Assembly: GCF_026914185.1 (NCBI RefSeq)
Contig: NC_070560.1
Span: 4,827,501 to 4,891,500 of the forward strand
Length of the DNA stretch: 64,000 nucleotides
DNA from: Puccinia triticina
Lineage: Eukaryota; Basidiomycota; Pucciniomycetes; Pucciniales; Pucciniaceae
Reading direction: 5' to 3'
Shown here: positions 12,046 through 21,997 of the stretch, piece after piece
How the letters are laid out: every line of letters begins with the position of its first letter
Position numbering within the stretch: position 1 is the first letter of the stretch
The notes under the pieces: model-generated
The model's database searches: none
Told to the model about the DNA's origin: nothing
Seen by the model: only the letters and a program-made list of their open reading frames with translations
Position numbers and translations under genes: made by a program

Positions 12046-12872
12046 TGTGAAGATACATGCCTAAGTGAACGACCTCAGTCTCATAAATTGAGAAAGAGGT
12101 CGGGAGCCCAATCAGCTGCGGAGATAGGTGAGCAAAGCAAACCTTGAACCGCACTCCAAAACCGCCGCAGCGGGGCAGAAAAGACTGATCACATCTCTTT
12201 GATGCGAACAGGTGCCACGCACGCGAGCAGGAAGATTAAGGTTGCGGAAAACCTCAGCAACAAGTCTCTTGCAGATCGAATAACCACAGCAAGCGCCAAA
12301 GGTAAGCGGCTGGGTCTGAATCTGTCGAGTTGATCAGAATGAAAGCTAATGCTGCATTTGAACCTATCAGACGTTGTTAACCAAAAGGATAACTCGGACG
12401 GAACCGATTCCAAGCAAATTGCTGGTAACCAAATCGGTAAGCACTCAGTGCTAGGCGAAAGCTTATAGCAGAAACAAGAGGCAAAAGACTTACAAGTTGT
12501 TTGTTAAAGCAGACAACGTAGCCGTACTGTTACGCCGTTTCAGAAAGTAAACTGGAGAAAGAGAACGCAACGCTCTACTCAAGTAAGAACCTAAAAGGTT
12601 TCAAGAGGAAGAAAGCCGAGAGTACTGACAGATATAATCTGTTGTCCTCAGATCTACCAAGCTACTTGAATTCTCTATCAAGAAGGAAAAAGACCGCTTT
12701 GGGTTCTTTCTTTCTTATCTCAACTCTTCACTTAAGTAGAAAGCAGCTTGTTGCTTGCTCTTAGGTAAAACCCATTTTCCAGTTCTTTTCAGTTCTAAAT
12801 AAGAGATTGTAATTAGATTAAAAATAGATATCTAACGGCAATCATAACTCTTAGTTTCCTGAATTCTTTTCA
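12046..12872 (+). repeat. 3' LTR of copia element
   Basis: It begins TGTGAAGATACA after a purine-rich tract (gaagcacaggaggc) and ends CA before the ATAAG duplication. It is a near-identical direct repeat of the 5' LTR. Confidence 0.93.
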
Positions 12873-12913
12873 ATAAGCACTGTGGATATTGTGTCCCAAA
12901 TTCCACACTCTAA
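12873..12913 (+). pseudogene. Tc1/mariner-type transposase, displaced C-terminal end
   Basis: After one ATAAG copy is removed, the reading frame interrupted at 6152 continues here as HCGYCVPNSTL and ends in TAA at 12911-12913. The join completes YK-HCGYC, a natural tail for this transposase type. The 41 bases are therefore the last codons of the gene at 5122, moved 6.7 kb away by the copia insertion. Confidence 0.8.
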
Positions 12914-12984
12914 CATCAATTTTTAGTTTTAGAAATATTCTGTACTAACTTGAACATATTCCTTATCATTAAATTTCTAACGCA

Positions 12985-13375
12985 CTCAAGCGCATTCACA
13001 ATACCATTCTTAACTCATGTGACTATTCCATAGTCAAAGCTGCCCAGGAGTATCTTGACGCCCTTGACAAGCTCTATACTAACATGAGTAGAAGCAAGAC
13101 AAATTTTATTGAGATTTGGTGCACTCTTCTCAATAGGCAAATGACCTTTGCGTTCGCAATAGCGGCTCTGGGCGTCAACAATGATGAGACTGTCAGGGAG
13201 TTTTGCCGAATCACGTTTACCCACCAGCATCCAGAGCTCTCTCTAGATCTCAAGATCACTCATGAGCAGAAATTCAACACCATCAACTGCCGATGGCACC
13301 ACCATGCCAAATCCCTTTTGGAAGACGGCAGAAATCCTAGATGGGATAGAATCATTGCAGAAGCAAGGCTGAAAC
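12985..13375 (+). pseudogene. Unrecognised coding fragment
   Basis: An open frame from about 12985 (NALKRIHNTILNS) runs through YLDALDKLYTNMSRSK and ALGVNNDETVREFCR to WDRIIAEA, where it enters the GC-rich repeat block. Composition is protein-like with conserved-looking Trp/His/Cys. I do not recognise the family firmly; a host domain of a transposable element is possible. No start or stop suits a complete gene, so it is treated as a fragment. Confidence 0.4.
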
Positions 13376-13815
13376 GCTGCGCTGCGCTACAAAAAAGCGG
13401 TCTTTTAGCGCAGCGCAGCGGGGAACCGCTGCGCGGTCAGCCCAAAAAGCGGTAGCGCAGCGCCAGTCCCGCTGCGCTACCGCTGAAAATAGTGGGGGCC
13501 CGCTTTTTCCCCGACCCAAAAAGCGGTAGCGCAGCGGACGGGGCCGCTCCTTTCAGCGCTGCGCAGCGGCCACCAAAACAGCTGCGCTGCGCTTTTTTGG
13601 CTGGCAGCGGGGGAGCGCTACGCGGCCAGGTCAAAAAGCGGTAGCGCAGCAATGGTTCCGCTGCGCTACCGCTGAAAGTAGCGGGTCCCCGCTTCTTGCC
13701 AGACCCAAAAAGCGGTAGCGCAGCGGGCGGGGCCGCTACTTTCAGCGCAGCGCAGGGCCACCAAAACCGCTGCGCTTCACGCTGCGCTGCGCTTTTTGAA
13801 GCGCAGCGCTTTCAC
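13372..13815. repeat. GC-rich self-complementary tandem repeat, about 189-bp period
   Basis: AGCGGTAGCGCAGCG and its complement CGCTGCGCTACCGCT alternate throughout. Two larger units start with aaaaagcggtagcgcag at 13444 and 13633 (period 189), and each has an internal second copy 74 bp later (13518 and 13707). Every unit can form GC-rich hairpins. It separates the fragment at 12985 from the NTPase fragment at 13860. Confidence 0.8.
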
Positions 13816-13859
13816 CCTTGGCAGAAGGATACAAACATCCATATTTAAGGTCCAATGAT

Positions 13860-14278
13860 ATATTGGATCCGATGCTCAAGACTCTCAATCAATACGCCTC
13901 CGACTGGAAGCCGGCCAATACTCTGCGCCTGACACTTTGCTCATTGGAGCATCAATGAGTGGGAAGACAGGCCTGCTGATGGAGTTGTCACGGCATGTAT
14001 GTGTCATATACATCTTTATCCGCCCCCACGACTCAGCCAAATACCCGCCGCGCTCGGAATATGCTTCTGGCGAACTACTGGAGCCCTTTTATCCAGGCAT
14101 TGAGTACCGCTACAAATTTCTACTGATTTCTATCTTGCATGCTGTCGCTGATTTCTTCTCCTCTCAAAAAGACATGCGGACTGAGCGGGACAGATTGGAT
14201 CAATGGATTGAGTATAGCTTCCCCAGAAAGGATAGATACTCATTTGGCAGCAAAATAAACATCTGCAATGAATTTTAA
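13860..14278 (+). pseudogene. P-loop NTPase fragment
   Basis: The frame reads DTLLIGASMSGKTGLLMEL, a clear Walker A (GASMSGKT, about 13946-13969) after a short beta strand. It continues VCVIYIFIRPHDSAKYPPRS and ends in TAA at 14278. The layout (strand, P-loop, helix, then VxYI-(C/F)-x-RP and YPPRS) resembles the NTPase domain of fungal Crinkler/CR-type effectors that Zhang and Aravind linked to transposon origins. That assignment is my inference. No Walker B or nuclease part follows, and an in-frame TGA lies just upstream, so it is a fragment. Substrate unknown. Confidence 0.5.
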
Positions 14279-14560
14279 GGCTAAGTATTGTGTCAAGAGG
14301 TGCATAGAAATCTGGGTAATACAGCTGCTGCAAATCAGCATTGAATCAAGAAGGTAAGAATACAATGGTGCTGGGTATGGTCATATTACAACATATGAGG
14401 TTACAGTGATCAGATTGGACAATGGAATGAGTGGAAAAGGTTAAGATTATAAAATAATTGGGCAGTTGGCCTACATCTGGGGATAATTATTATGCTTTAT
14501 GGGAAAAATCAAATTGAATAGAATAAGAGTCCGGGGAAACTATTGAGCAGCTAAGTGGTG
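14279..14560. other. AT-rich spacer, nothing recognised
   Basis: No coding frame or repeat structure was noted between the NTPase fragment and the minus-strand pseudogene. Confidence 0.4.
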
Positions 14561-15530
14561 TTAAAATTTGGAGAAATTGTTGCGTAATTGAGCAATGATC
14601 CCATCACTTAAGCCCCATTGACTCATCTTTTCCACTGTGATGCTCTTTGAACGGAACATCTTTGGATGTGTGATGTCTTTTTCATCAAGGACTGCCAGGA
14701 CTTGATCTTGTTTATTGGATGTATTTTCACAAATTTGACATAATCACAGAGCAACTGTTCATTGGGTTCAATGACAGAAGTGGTAGATTCGGCTGATGGG
14801 CTGCGTTGGCGACGGCCATCATTGTTGACCTCAAGATTGTTTAGCATTCTTTTTTTAGCCAATAAGAGTTTCTCAAACTTGATGTCGGCTGGGGGTGCAC
14901 GGATGTTCACTCCCTCAACTTTTTGGATCTAAAACCAATTCAAGATTTAAATTCCGGAGTTGATACATCAACTAATAGCTTTGAAGATACTCACAATGGC
15001 TTGAGCCCACTTTGTGACCACCCCGCCGGTCAATGGAATGTAGCGAGTCGGGTCCACTGGATCAATATAGACAGGCATCCGGGTTTTGTACTTTTTGGTT
15101 GGCAGGTGGCTTGCATAGATCTGGTTCATCACAACATTTTGGGCTTGAAAATTGGTTGGTGCAAGATCTCGGACCGGAGGGACATCACTCGAGCCTTGTG
15201 GGTTTGATCCACTTGCCTTGATTGCAGCCCGCTGAGTTAAAATATGATTTTGGAAAGCAACAGCAACCTTCTCTTGTTTTGCTTTTGTCCCCGGATTTTC
15301 CATAACAATCTCCAATGTTGCCGGTGTGTGGTCGAGGCCAAGGTCCACCACATACCTCATCCATTTTTCAAACTTTTCATTGTTGTTCAGAGTCTGTTTA
15401 GCCAATTTTTTATATTCAGGGGTGACCTTCAGACCCATAAATATTTTCCAATCAACCTCTGAATCCAAAACTCCTGAAGCTGCGGGATTGAGGATGAGAT
15501 CCCCGGTGTGGTCATTATTCCTGTGTTTGT
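14561..15530 (-). pseudogene. Spliced lineage-specific gene, frameshifted
   Basis: The upstream exon (15530-14995) contains an ATG at 15468 (MDSEVDWKIFMGLKV) and is also open upstream of it to an acceptor-like cacag. A 66-nt intron (14994-14929, gtgagt...ttttag) joins WAQAI to IQKVEGVNIRAPPADIKF. Near 14735 the frame shifts from LLCDYVKFV to a second frame reading VLAVLDEKDITHPKMFRS, then MSQWGLSDGIIAQLRNN, ending TAA at 14561-14563. The last segment resembles a small helical module found in unnamed rust proteins; I cannot name a function. Either the frameshift is real decay or a further short intron was missed. Confidence 0.5.
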
Positions 15531-16650
15531 AGGAGAAAAATTCAAACTTTTATGTGTACTCACAAAACGCCTCAAGATACAGCCAAATGGACATCAGAAG
15601 TGAAATTTAGGACCAAAATAACCCCTAGTCACCCACTGAAACCACTCTCATATCTCTACCGGATCAGAAGATATGCAAATCATCCCTTTCACGCACCAGT
15701 CCGGGCGGGTTCACACACAGACTCAACTCTTGGCTAACATACTTGGCATAATGCATATGGCACATGAATTACTTTTCTTCCTTCGTTTTATCAGTCCTCA
15801 CCTCCTATTTTCTCTTTGCATATGTTTGTTTCTCATTTGCATACCTATGGTCTTGGAAAATCCTTGTGTGAATAATATATATATGATCCTGTTTGCATAT
15901 CAAAGGGACGCATTGTAGGTAGTCTAGCTAAATTCCCTCAGTTGTACTTTCTCACCAGCCAAATTCCCTCAAAGCTGCTCCCCTGGAGCTAAATTCCCTC
16001 ATCATTTTCTATATAAGGAGGCCTCTGCCTGCCAGTTGTTTTCTCCTCATCCCATCAGGGGACATTCCCCCTCAGATCATCATGCCATCCGGCAGTCTAT
16101 ATTCTCTACTCACTTATCACCACTCATATTATCCTCTATCCATATCACAGTTATCAGTACATATCACCACTCAGTTCACATACCTTTCACAATTTTATTG
16201 ACATTTATATCACTACTCAGTTCACACACCTGTCACCAGTAACCAGTCCCTGGTTCCACTCCTGGTTGAGCGTAGCTCCCTCTCACCCTCATCACCTCTC
16301 ACCTTTTTGAACTTATATACCCCCAGGCCAAGGACCTAGGTACAAGCCCCACTCAAGACATCAAGTCACCGTCACCTATCTCATACATCAAAACTCAATC
16401 AACCTCAGACATTGACAACAATCTCATCTTTGAACATATCCCATCACAAAATAAATTGCCAAGCTTACCTTGGTGGTCTTGTTTTCTGATATACAGAAAG
16501 GCAGAGCTTGCACCTCATCCATACCTTTCGCCATTCAGCAAAAGGGTCTCACGACACCTTTTGAGTCTTACACCGGCGCCGGCAGAATCTGTGTTGCACT
16601 CCACTGCAACAAGAGTTCAAAATTCCTCGCAACTCATCGATCCAGCCAAG
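15531..16650. other. Pyrimidine-rich intergenic stretch with promoter-like repeats
   Basis: There is no convincing gene. Three direct copies of AAATTCCCTCA lie at 15930, 15961 and 15991, about 30 bp apart, followed by tatataag at 16010-16017 and a long CT/CA-rich tract. This looks like the promoter half of an LTR, but no TG...CA ends or duplications could be fixed. The right edge runs to the ACGG target duplication of the solo LTR at 16655. Confidence 0.35.
15930..16018 (+). promoter_or_regulatory. Triplicated AAATTCCCTCA elements followed by a TATA box
   Basis: Exact 11-bp copies at 15930-15940, 15961-15971 and 15991-16001, then TATATAAG about 10 bp later. Regular spacing and the downstream TATA suggest an upstream activating array, perhaps of a decayed LTR. 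What it drives is not evident. Confidence 0.35.
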
Positions 16651-16654
16651 ACGG

Positions 16655-17566
16655 TGTGGTGATCAGTTCTGGAACTTGTGTCAAATTTTCCACAGAGCAA
16701 TCAGTGGGGCGCACAGGCGGTGCGGAAACGGTGCGGAAACAGTGCGGAAACAGTGCGGAACGGAGCAGAGCGGAGCGCACAACTGAAGGCGGCGGCGCGT
16801 GGAGCTCAAAGGTGGAACTGGACTCAGACTAAGCAGGCCAGCGCGGACTGGATAGAGGAGGTGGTGATTGGGGGAAGCCGTGGCAGCCAGAAGGGCGGCG
16901 TGTGGGATCCTGACATCATAGGCTAGACAGGGGCGTGGAAGCTAGAGAGAGGAGTTTGACGGCGTTCAAAGGCGAGCGGCGGAGACGACAGGAGTTGGCG
17001 GATGATGTGCGTGTGTATAGCGCTTGGCGGATGACAAGTGTGCTTGTGTGTGAACGGAGTTAGCGGATGGCGTGTGTGGGAGGCGGGCGGAGGATATTTT
17101 TTTAGTTCTCTTCCTTTTCTCTATAAAACCACAGTGGTGGAGGGAGGATTCTGTATCATCATACTCCCCACAGACTCTCTTTTTATGGTTTACTTTACTT
17201 TGTAGATTGTTGTGCTTCTTTTACTTTGCGTACGTTGCAGAGCGGAGTTTTACGTTGCGGACTTGCTTTATGTGTTACGGTTGTGCTTTGCGGAGTTTTG
17301 TGTTTGCTTTACGGCTGTTTCTTGCGGTTCTTGCGGATTTTTGTGGCGGAGTTATCTTTTTTTTATGCTGCGGAGCTTTACTTTACTGTTTACTTTGCGG
17401 CGCTAGATTATTTTACATGCTTTACTTTATTTATCCCACTCAGAGCCCTACAACGCGGCGGAGCTTTGGAGCGGAGTTTCTCCAGATCACCCGACTTCAC
17501 CTGGGAATCATCTTGGAGCAGCGGGGTCCTGACATTTCTACGCAGTGACCACTTTTGTTCATCACA
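16655..17566 (+). mobile_element. Solo LTR, family A, copy 1 (TSD ACGG)
   Basis: It starts TGTGGTGATCA and ends TTCATCACA, imperfect inverted ends of LTR type, and is flanked by ACGG at 16651-16654 and 17567-17570. The body carries a TATA box (tctataaaacc near 17119-17129) and repeated ttactttgcgga motifs. It is strongly similar end to end to 56788-57682. The absence of a partner LTR or internal domain within reach points to a solo LTR left by recombination. Open frames inside it are by-products of the repeat. Confidence 0.85.
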
Positions 17567-17707
17567 ACGGTGACCTCAAAAGACTTTCAACGTGGCTGAA
17601 TTGTATTCCATGCGTCCTTCTGATCCGGCTTGCAGAATAACAGCTTAAAGGACGTGGTGTAGTGGATTACCTGCTTCTGCATGCAGAAAAACGAATAAAA
17701 ATTAAAA

Positions 17708-18877
17708 TCCACATGTATGGAGGCCCTGAACCGCCAGTCTGGCCAGGTATTTTTGACAATTCCGGATATTGAATCCCTCCGCCAAACAGGCCAGATTAGG
17801 TGAATTGGCCGAGCAAATAGGTGAATCCCTACGCCATACAAGCCATACTGCAGTTATGTGACAGCTGCTGTATGTGTGCCACAGAATGCCTCAGATAAAC
17901 TTCCAATGCATATTTAATATTCAATGACCGGTACACACCGGTCATCAAGAGGGATCACACTTGATGACCGGTAGAAAACACATTGCAAGGGTTAATCCTT
18001 CTCAATGCCCAGTATGTACCGGTTATTGAGTGCTTGAGTAGTGCCAATTCCTCTTGATGACTGGTATGTACCAGTCATCGAGAGGCTTAAGTAGTGTACT
18101 AGTCCTCTCAATGACCGGTTGGACTGTTCATAGAGAGGTTGTATGTCCTCTCGATGAACGGTCTGACCGGTCATCAAGAGGTTGAATTTCCTCTTGATGA
18201 ACGGTCTGACCGGCCATCAAGAGGTTTTATGTCCTCCCAATGACCGGTACAAACCGGTGATTGAGAGGGATCAACTCTTGCAATGAACGGTTTGTACCGG
18301 TCATCAAGTGTGACCGGTCATTGAGAGGTTGTATGTCCTCTCAATGAGCGGTACAAACCAATCATCGGGTGGACTCAACCCTCTCAATGACCAGTTTGTA
18401 CCGGTCATTGGGAGAGTTGAGTTGACTCAATGATTGGCTTGTACCGGTCATCAAGAGGGTTTGAGTCCACTCAATGACCGGGTGGTACCGGTCATTGAAG
18501 AGGGTTGAGGCCACTCAACTACCGGTACAAACCATTCATTGCAAGGTTGATCCTCTCAACAACCGTGGATGACCGCTAATTTGGAAGGCTTGAACATAAA
18601 TGCATATGATCACCGGACCCATTGAAGCTGTCTCAATGATAGTGATACAAGAGAGCTGGTCTGATACAGATTACATGGCTTCTCACCCAGTTCTTCCAAT
18701 GCAAGCCAGGTGTCCATTTTGCTGATGGGTGGCGTGGACAAAGCATTGGCCTGTATGGGTGGCCATTTGCCGCCACCATGGCGAGTTTGGCAGGTGAGCT
18801 GTCCTTTTTGGCGTGATCTCACCATAATTTTTGTTTTTTTGGCCAGAATGGCGGCTCAGGGCCTCCATACACATGGA
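17708..18877. repeat. 38-bp inverted repeat pair enclosing a palindromic array
   Basis: The left arm (17708-17745) and the reverse complement of the right arm (18840-18877) share 34 of 38 bases, built on TGTATGGAGGCCCTGA and CCGCCA. Between them sits the ACCGGT palindromic minisatellite. This could be a non-autonomous TIR element of 1.17 kb, but no clear target duplication was found. Confidence 0.5.
17922..18578. repeat. Palindromic minisatellite array 1 (core ACCGGTCATTGAGAGG)
   Basis: Units have the form CCTCTCAATGACCGGT, a 3-7 base centre, ACCGGTCATTGAGAGG, and a 10-15 base variable spacer. About a dozen units recur at a spacing of roughly 45-50 bp, with point changes, many C/T and A/G in the CCGG core. 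Each unit is a potential hairpin. Related arrays lie at 54982-55110, 55819-56262 and 57995-58706. Confidence 0.85.
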
Positions 18878-19338
18878 TGATTCGGAAAAGGCTAGATTGC
18901 TCCGGAATTACAGTGATTTGAGCCGGTGGCGGGCCAATTTGGCAAATGCGCCAGAGCTCACTAGCAGAGAGGTGCCCTGGGGGTGGGTCCTTCCTACCAA
19001 ACAGATCAATTCTGAATCGTGACATGTGTTCCGCTGAGTCTTCAAGGGTATGGTCTGTTTGACCGTGGTGGAGGGGCGGATGAGGGCGGATGCCAGTTGA
19101 CCGCTCTGCGCTCTGCGGGTGCATGGTCTACTGGCTGCTGTGGCCAAGATGATTGTCAATGAGAACATCATGGCCTTGGAGAGGTAAAAGCCAAAGGACA
19201 GCAATTGTGGAGAGCCTTTGAACCTTGGGAGAAAATCCAGGAAAATCCTGCAAATCCGTCCAAGGATTCTTCAAAACACAATACTAGATTTGGAGTGTCA
19301 GGTGTCCGGTGGGGAAGGGGCTGGTGCAAACTTATCAA

Positions 19339-19381
19339 AGTCCCTCCAAGGGGGGCCCAAAGGGCCCTCCCCAGGAGGGAT
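19339..19381. repeat. AGTCCCTCC hairpin element
   Basis: It reads aaagtccctccaagg ... ccaggaggga, imperfect inverted arms around a ggcccaaagggcc centre. It is a shorter member of the hairpin family also seen at 19677, 20413, 58810 and 62318. Confidence 0.5.
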
Positions 19382-19676
19382 AACCTTGAAGGTAAAAAAA
19401 GGATTCAAGCCTATCCAAGGGCACTTTATAGATTTACTCAACCCTCCACCTAAGAAGGGAGTTGGATGATTTACTGCTCCAATTACAGTTTGAAGAAATT
19501 GGATAATAAATTTTTTGAAAATGTAGTCCTCTCCGCAACATGGAGATCTTTCATTTGGTCAAAAAAAAAGGAAAGAATTTGCTAAGTTGAGGCAGGGACC
19601 GGCAGATTACTGAAAATTTTGGGAATTTGGCAAAAAATCAAGTTCCTCCTGTGCCAACATTCACCCCTTGCGGGCA

Positions 19677-19725
19677 AGTCCCTCCTGCGGAGGTCGCGCG
19701 CAGCGCGACCTCCGCAGGAGGGACT
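19677..19725. repeat. Perfect 23-bp palindrome with 3-nt loop (AGTCCCTCC family)
   Basis: The left arm 19677-19699 and right arm 19703-19725 are exact reverse complements, starting AGTCCCTCCTGCGG and ending CCGCAGGAGGGACT, with loop gca. It is followed by gcgttaagttcg, a tail shared with other members. Confidence 0.85.
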
Positions 19726-20412
19726 GCGTTAAGTTCGGGCTGGTGGCGCAGGAATCTAGCTTAACTAAGCCTCTCGAACGGAGGGTCCGGGGGACCCCGC
19801 CCGGAGGGCTCTCCGCAGGAGAGGCTTACGCCTAATGTCTGAAGTCTGGCAGGGAAAGGAAGGATATTCAACCCCAAAACCACTAAATAATTATTTAAAA
19901 ATCAGCAAAATATGTACAAAAAAAACTGAATAGACAGTTACATTGGCAGTGCTGATGCGCACCCTCACCCAAAATTTTGAGCAAAAAGCTCCAAAACTGA
20001 TTGAAGGAATCCGTTTTGAAGGTCAAAGAAACCCTGAAGGATATCTCATTGCTCTGAAGATCCATTTTCGGATTTTCTGATAATATGCACAATTGAGTTT
20101 CCTATATGCAACAAAATGCAACACTACATGTGTAGGATCTGTGGGTTTGCGGATCCAGGATCCACCAGGCATGATGGTTGCGCATCCTTAGTTTACATTT
20201 CTTCATGTTTTTTTATTTTTAAACCATTAGTACAGTGCAAATGGTTTGGATTGAGGAGATGAGACCAGTGCCAAATGAAAGCTGAGGTCCAGAAGTATCT
20301 TTTGGCTCTGGGGCAGGTCCACAGGACCTGAGGGGGAGGCTGGCTGAGGCTTAATATTTTCCCTCCAGCCATTTGTGATTTCTTTCCCAGCCAAAATTTT
20401 GACATTACGCGC

Positions 20413-20480
20413 AAGTCCCTCCCTGCGGGAGGGGCCGCTTCGCGGCCAGCCACAGCGAGCCTCCCACCAGGGGGGACTTG
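20413..20480. repeat. AGTCCCTCC hairpin element
   Basis: caagtccctccc at the left and ggggggacttg at the right form imperfect arms, with an inner ggccgcttcgcggcc hairpin. It is followed by tgttaagtt, the family tail. Confidence 0.65.
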
Positions 20481-20879
20481 TGTTAAGTTAGCGCAGGAAT
20501 GGAGTCTGGAGGGGCAGCCGGGATTTCGCAGGCGCGCTCCGTGCAGTCGAGCGGCTCTAAGCCGCCCGCCAATTCGGAGAAGGGCATCTAAAAGGCGCCT
20601 TCCCAGACATCTGGGAGCCCGCCTATTAGATGTCAGCTCTCCAGTTTCATAGGTGAGCCAAACTGCACTTTTTTTTTTAAAAAAAAAAAAGGACCAGCCT
20701 TGTGCTGCCTTGTGACAGCTTGTGACCTGTGGCGCAGGCGAGGCGCTCGCACAAACAAGGGCGTCCGGGGGGGTGCAAATACATGTGGAGCCACAAACAT
20801 GTGGCGTTGACGGAGTTCTTCAGTTGGCATGCGCCCTTGTTGAATTCCCCGCGCCGCATTGGGCAATGCACTTCCTTTT

Positions 20880-20892
20880 GAGCATAAAAGCT
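20880..20892 (+). promoter_or_regulatory. Possible TATA element of the secreted-protein gene
   Basis: gcataaaagc lies about 160 bp upstream of the ATG at 21045. Distance and form suit a fungal promoter with a modest 5' leader; no other core promoter candidate stands out. Confidence 0.35.
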
Positions 20893-21044
20893 GAACATTT
20901 TAGCAGGCTTTCATCCTGCCCACCACTACTCACTTCCTGCCTCGAAACCAAGACATTTTGACTAGATAACCGCCGTTCGCAGTTTTCTTTGGCCTCTACA
21001 ACCCGGCATCTTTATTTAACTACCTTGAAATCTCCACCATCAAT

Positions 21045-21997
21045 ATGTTTCCAGCCGGTTCAATCTGGAAGCTATACTTTGTTTCTGCCGCGATTGCTCT
21101 GGTCGGCCTACCAGCCGTTGAGCTTGCCGAAATCCAGCGACAAGCCCTTTCCCGAAGAGCCCCGATGCCAGATGATGGAGTCCGGGTGAAGGGTTCCATA
21201 GAATGTGGTGACAGCTGGGCTACTCAACAGAGGGTCCCGTTAGGAGCATTTACTAAACAAGTTGAGATTAATCTTCAGCGCGCCTGTAAGTTCACCAATC
21301 CTGAGATCGTATTGTAAAAGGAAGCCGTATAAGCTCTAACTCTCGAAATATAACAATGGTTTTGCCTACAGCGTGCAGAGGCTACGATGCGAAGGGTTAC
21401 AATTGCGTCTGGTCCTCATGCAAAGCGAAGAAGAAAAACGGAGTAATACCTCGCAAGTTCGATTGTTTAATAGACCCTGGTCAAATCGTTGACAGTGACT
21501 AACTGAGACTATCAACCATCTCCTCTTGATAATTTCCTTCTCTCCTCACCCATCAGTCCAACTTATACAATTTGTAGATTGCGTACGAGCCCCTAATCCT
21601 GGCGAGGCAGGGGGATTCACACCAGTAAAATTCATGCGACCACTCCAAATCTGGGCCAAAAATCTCGATGGATTGTTAGGTGCGTATTCCATGTAGCTCT
21701 TTCTTTGGCTATATTAGTAACTATGAAGCTTATCCCCCCTGGTTGGAAACCTTTGTGCTTCATGTAGTGGCCGTAGGTGTGGACAGTGATTCCGACGATC
21801 CAATAGTACGTCGGTATGGATGCACATGGAGCTTACCCGAGTCAAACAACAACTTCAGACCATGTGAGTCCAAGCTTCAAATAATCAGCAATAGGAAGGT
21901 TGTTGTGCTAAAGTTGTCTTGTCGCACCTTCGCAGACTGTGATGAATGCTATCACACCACCTTCCAGGAACCTCCTCCACCTTTAAATATCGGCTAG
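21045..21997 (+). CDS. Small cysteine-rich secreted protein, candidate effector
   Basis: Five exons give 209 residues: 21045-21285, 21372-21479, 21557-21679, 21768-21863, 21936-21997. The ATG opens an N-terminal signal peptide (WKLYFVSAAIALVGL, residues about 8-22) followed by ELAEIQRQALSRRAP, a possible KEX2-like RR site. The mature part has nine cysteines, with a C-terminal YCDEC pair. Introns 1, 3 and 4 have good donors (gtaagt, gtgcgt, gtgagt); intron 2 uses gtcaaa with a strong acceptor catcag, so the exon 2/3 join could instead use a donor a few codons later. Acceptor alternatives in intron 3 differ by three codons. No known domain. Small, secreted, cysteine-rich proteins of rusts are often host-delivered effectors; that role is inferred. 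Confidence 0.72.

Larger units (their letters stand above)
6153..12872 (+). mobile_element. Full-length Ty1/copia element with both LTRs, inserted in a transposase pseudogene
   Basis: Two LTRs of 821 and 827 bp (6153-6973 and 12046-12872), both starting TGTGAAGATACA and ending CA, enclose gag, protease, integrase, RT and RNase H. Flanks carry identical ATAAG duplications. By eye the LTRs differ at about 19 positions plus one 6-bp indel, roughly 2 percent, mostly transitions, so insertion was fairly recent. The coding part is broken by several TGA stops, two frameshifts and an 889-bp insertion, so it is not autonomous. Confidence 0.95.
18878..20640. other. Non-coding stretch with several AGTCCCTCC hairpins
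   Basis: No gene recognised on either strand. It contains the hairpin elements described at 19339, 19677 and 20413 and short GC-rich inverted repeats near 19790-19830. The remainder is AT-rich single-copy-looking sequence. Confidence 0.45.

Noticed and set aside
17072..17573. Open frames of 115-158 codons in the solo LTR
   Set aside because: They are leucine/phenylalanine/cysteine-rich translations of ttactttgcgga repeats and differ in phase between the two LTR copies.
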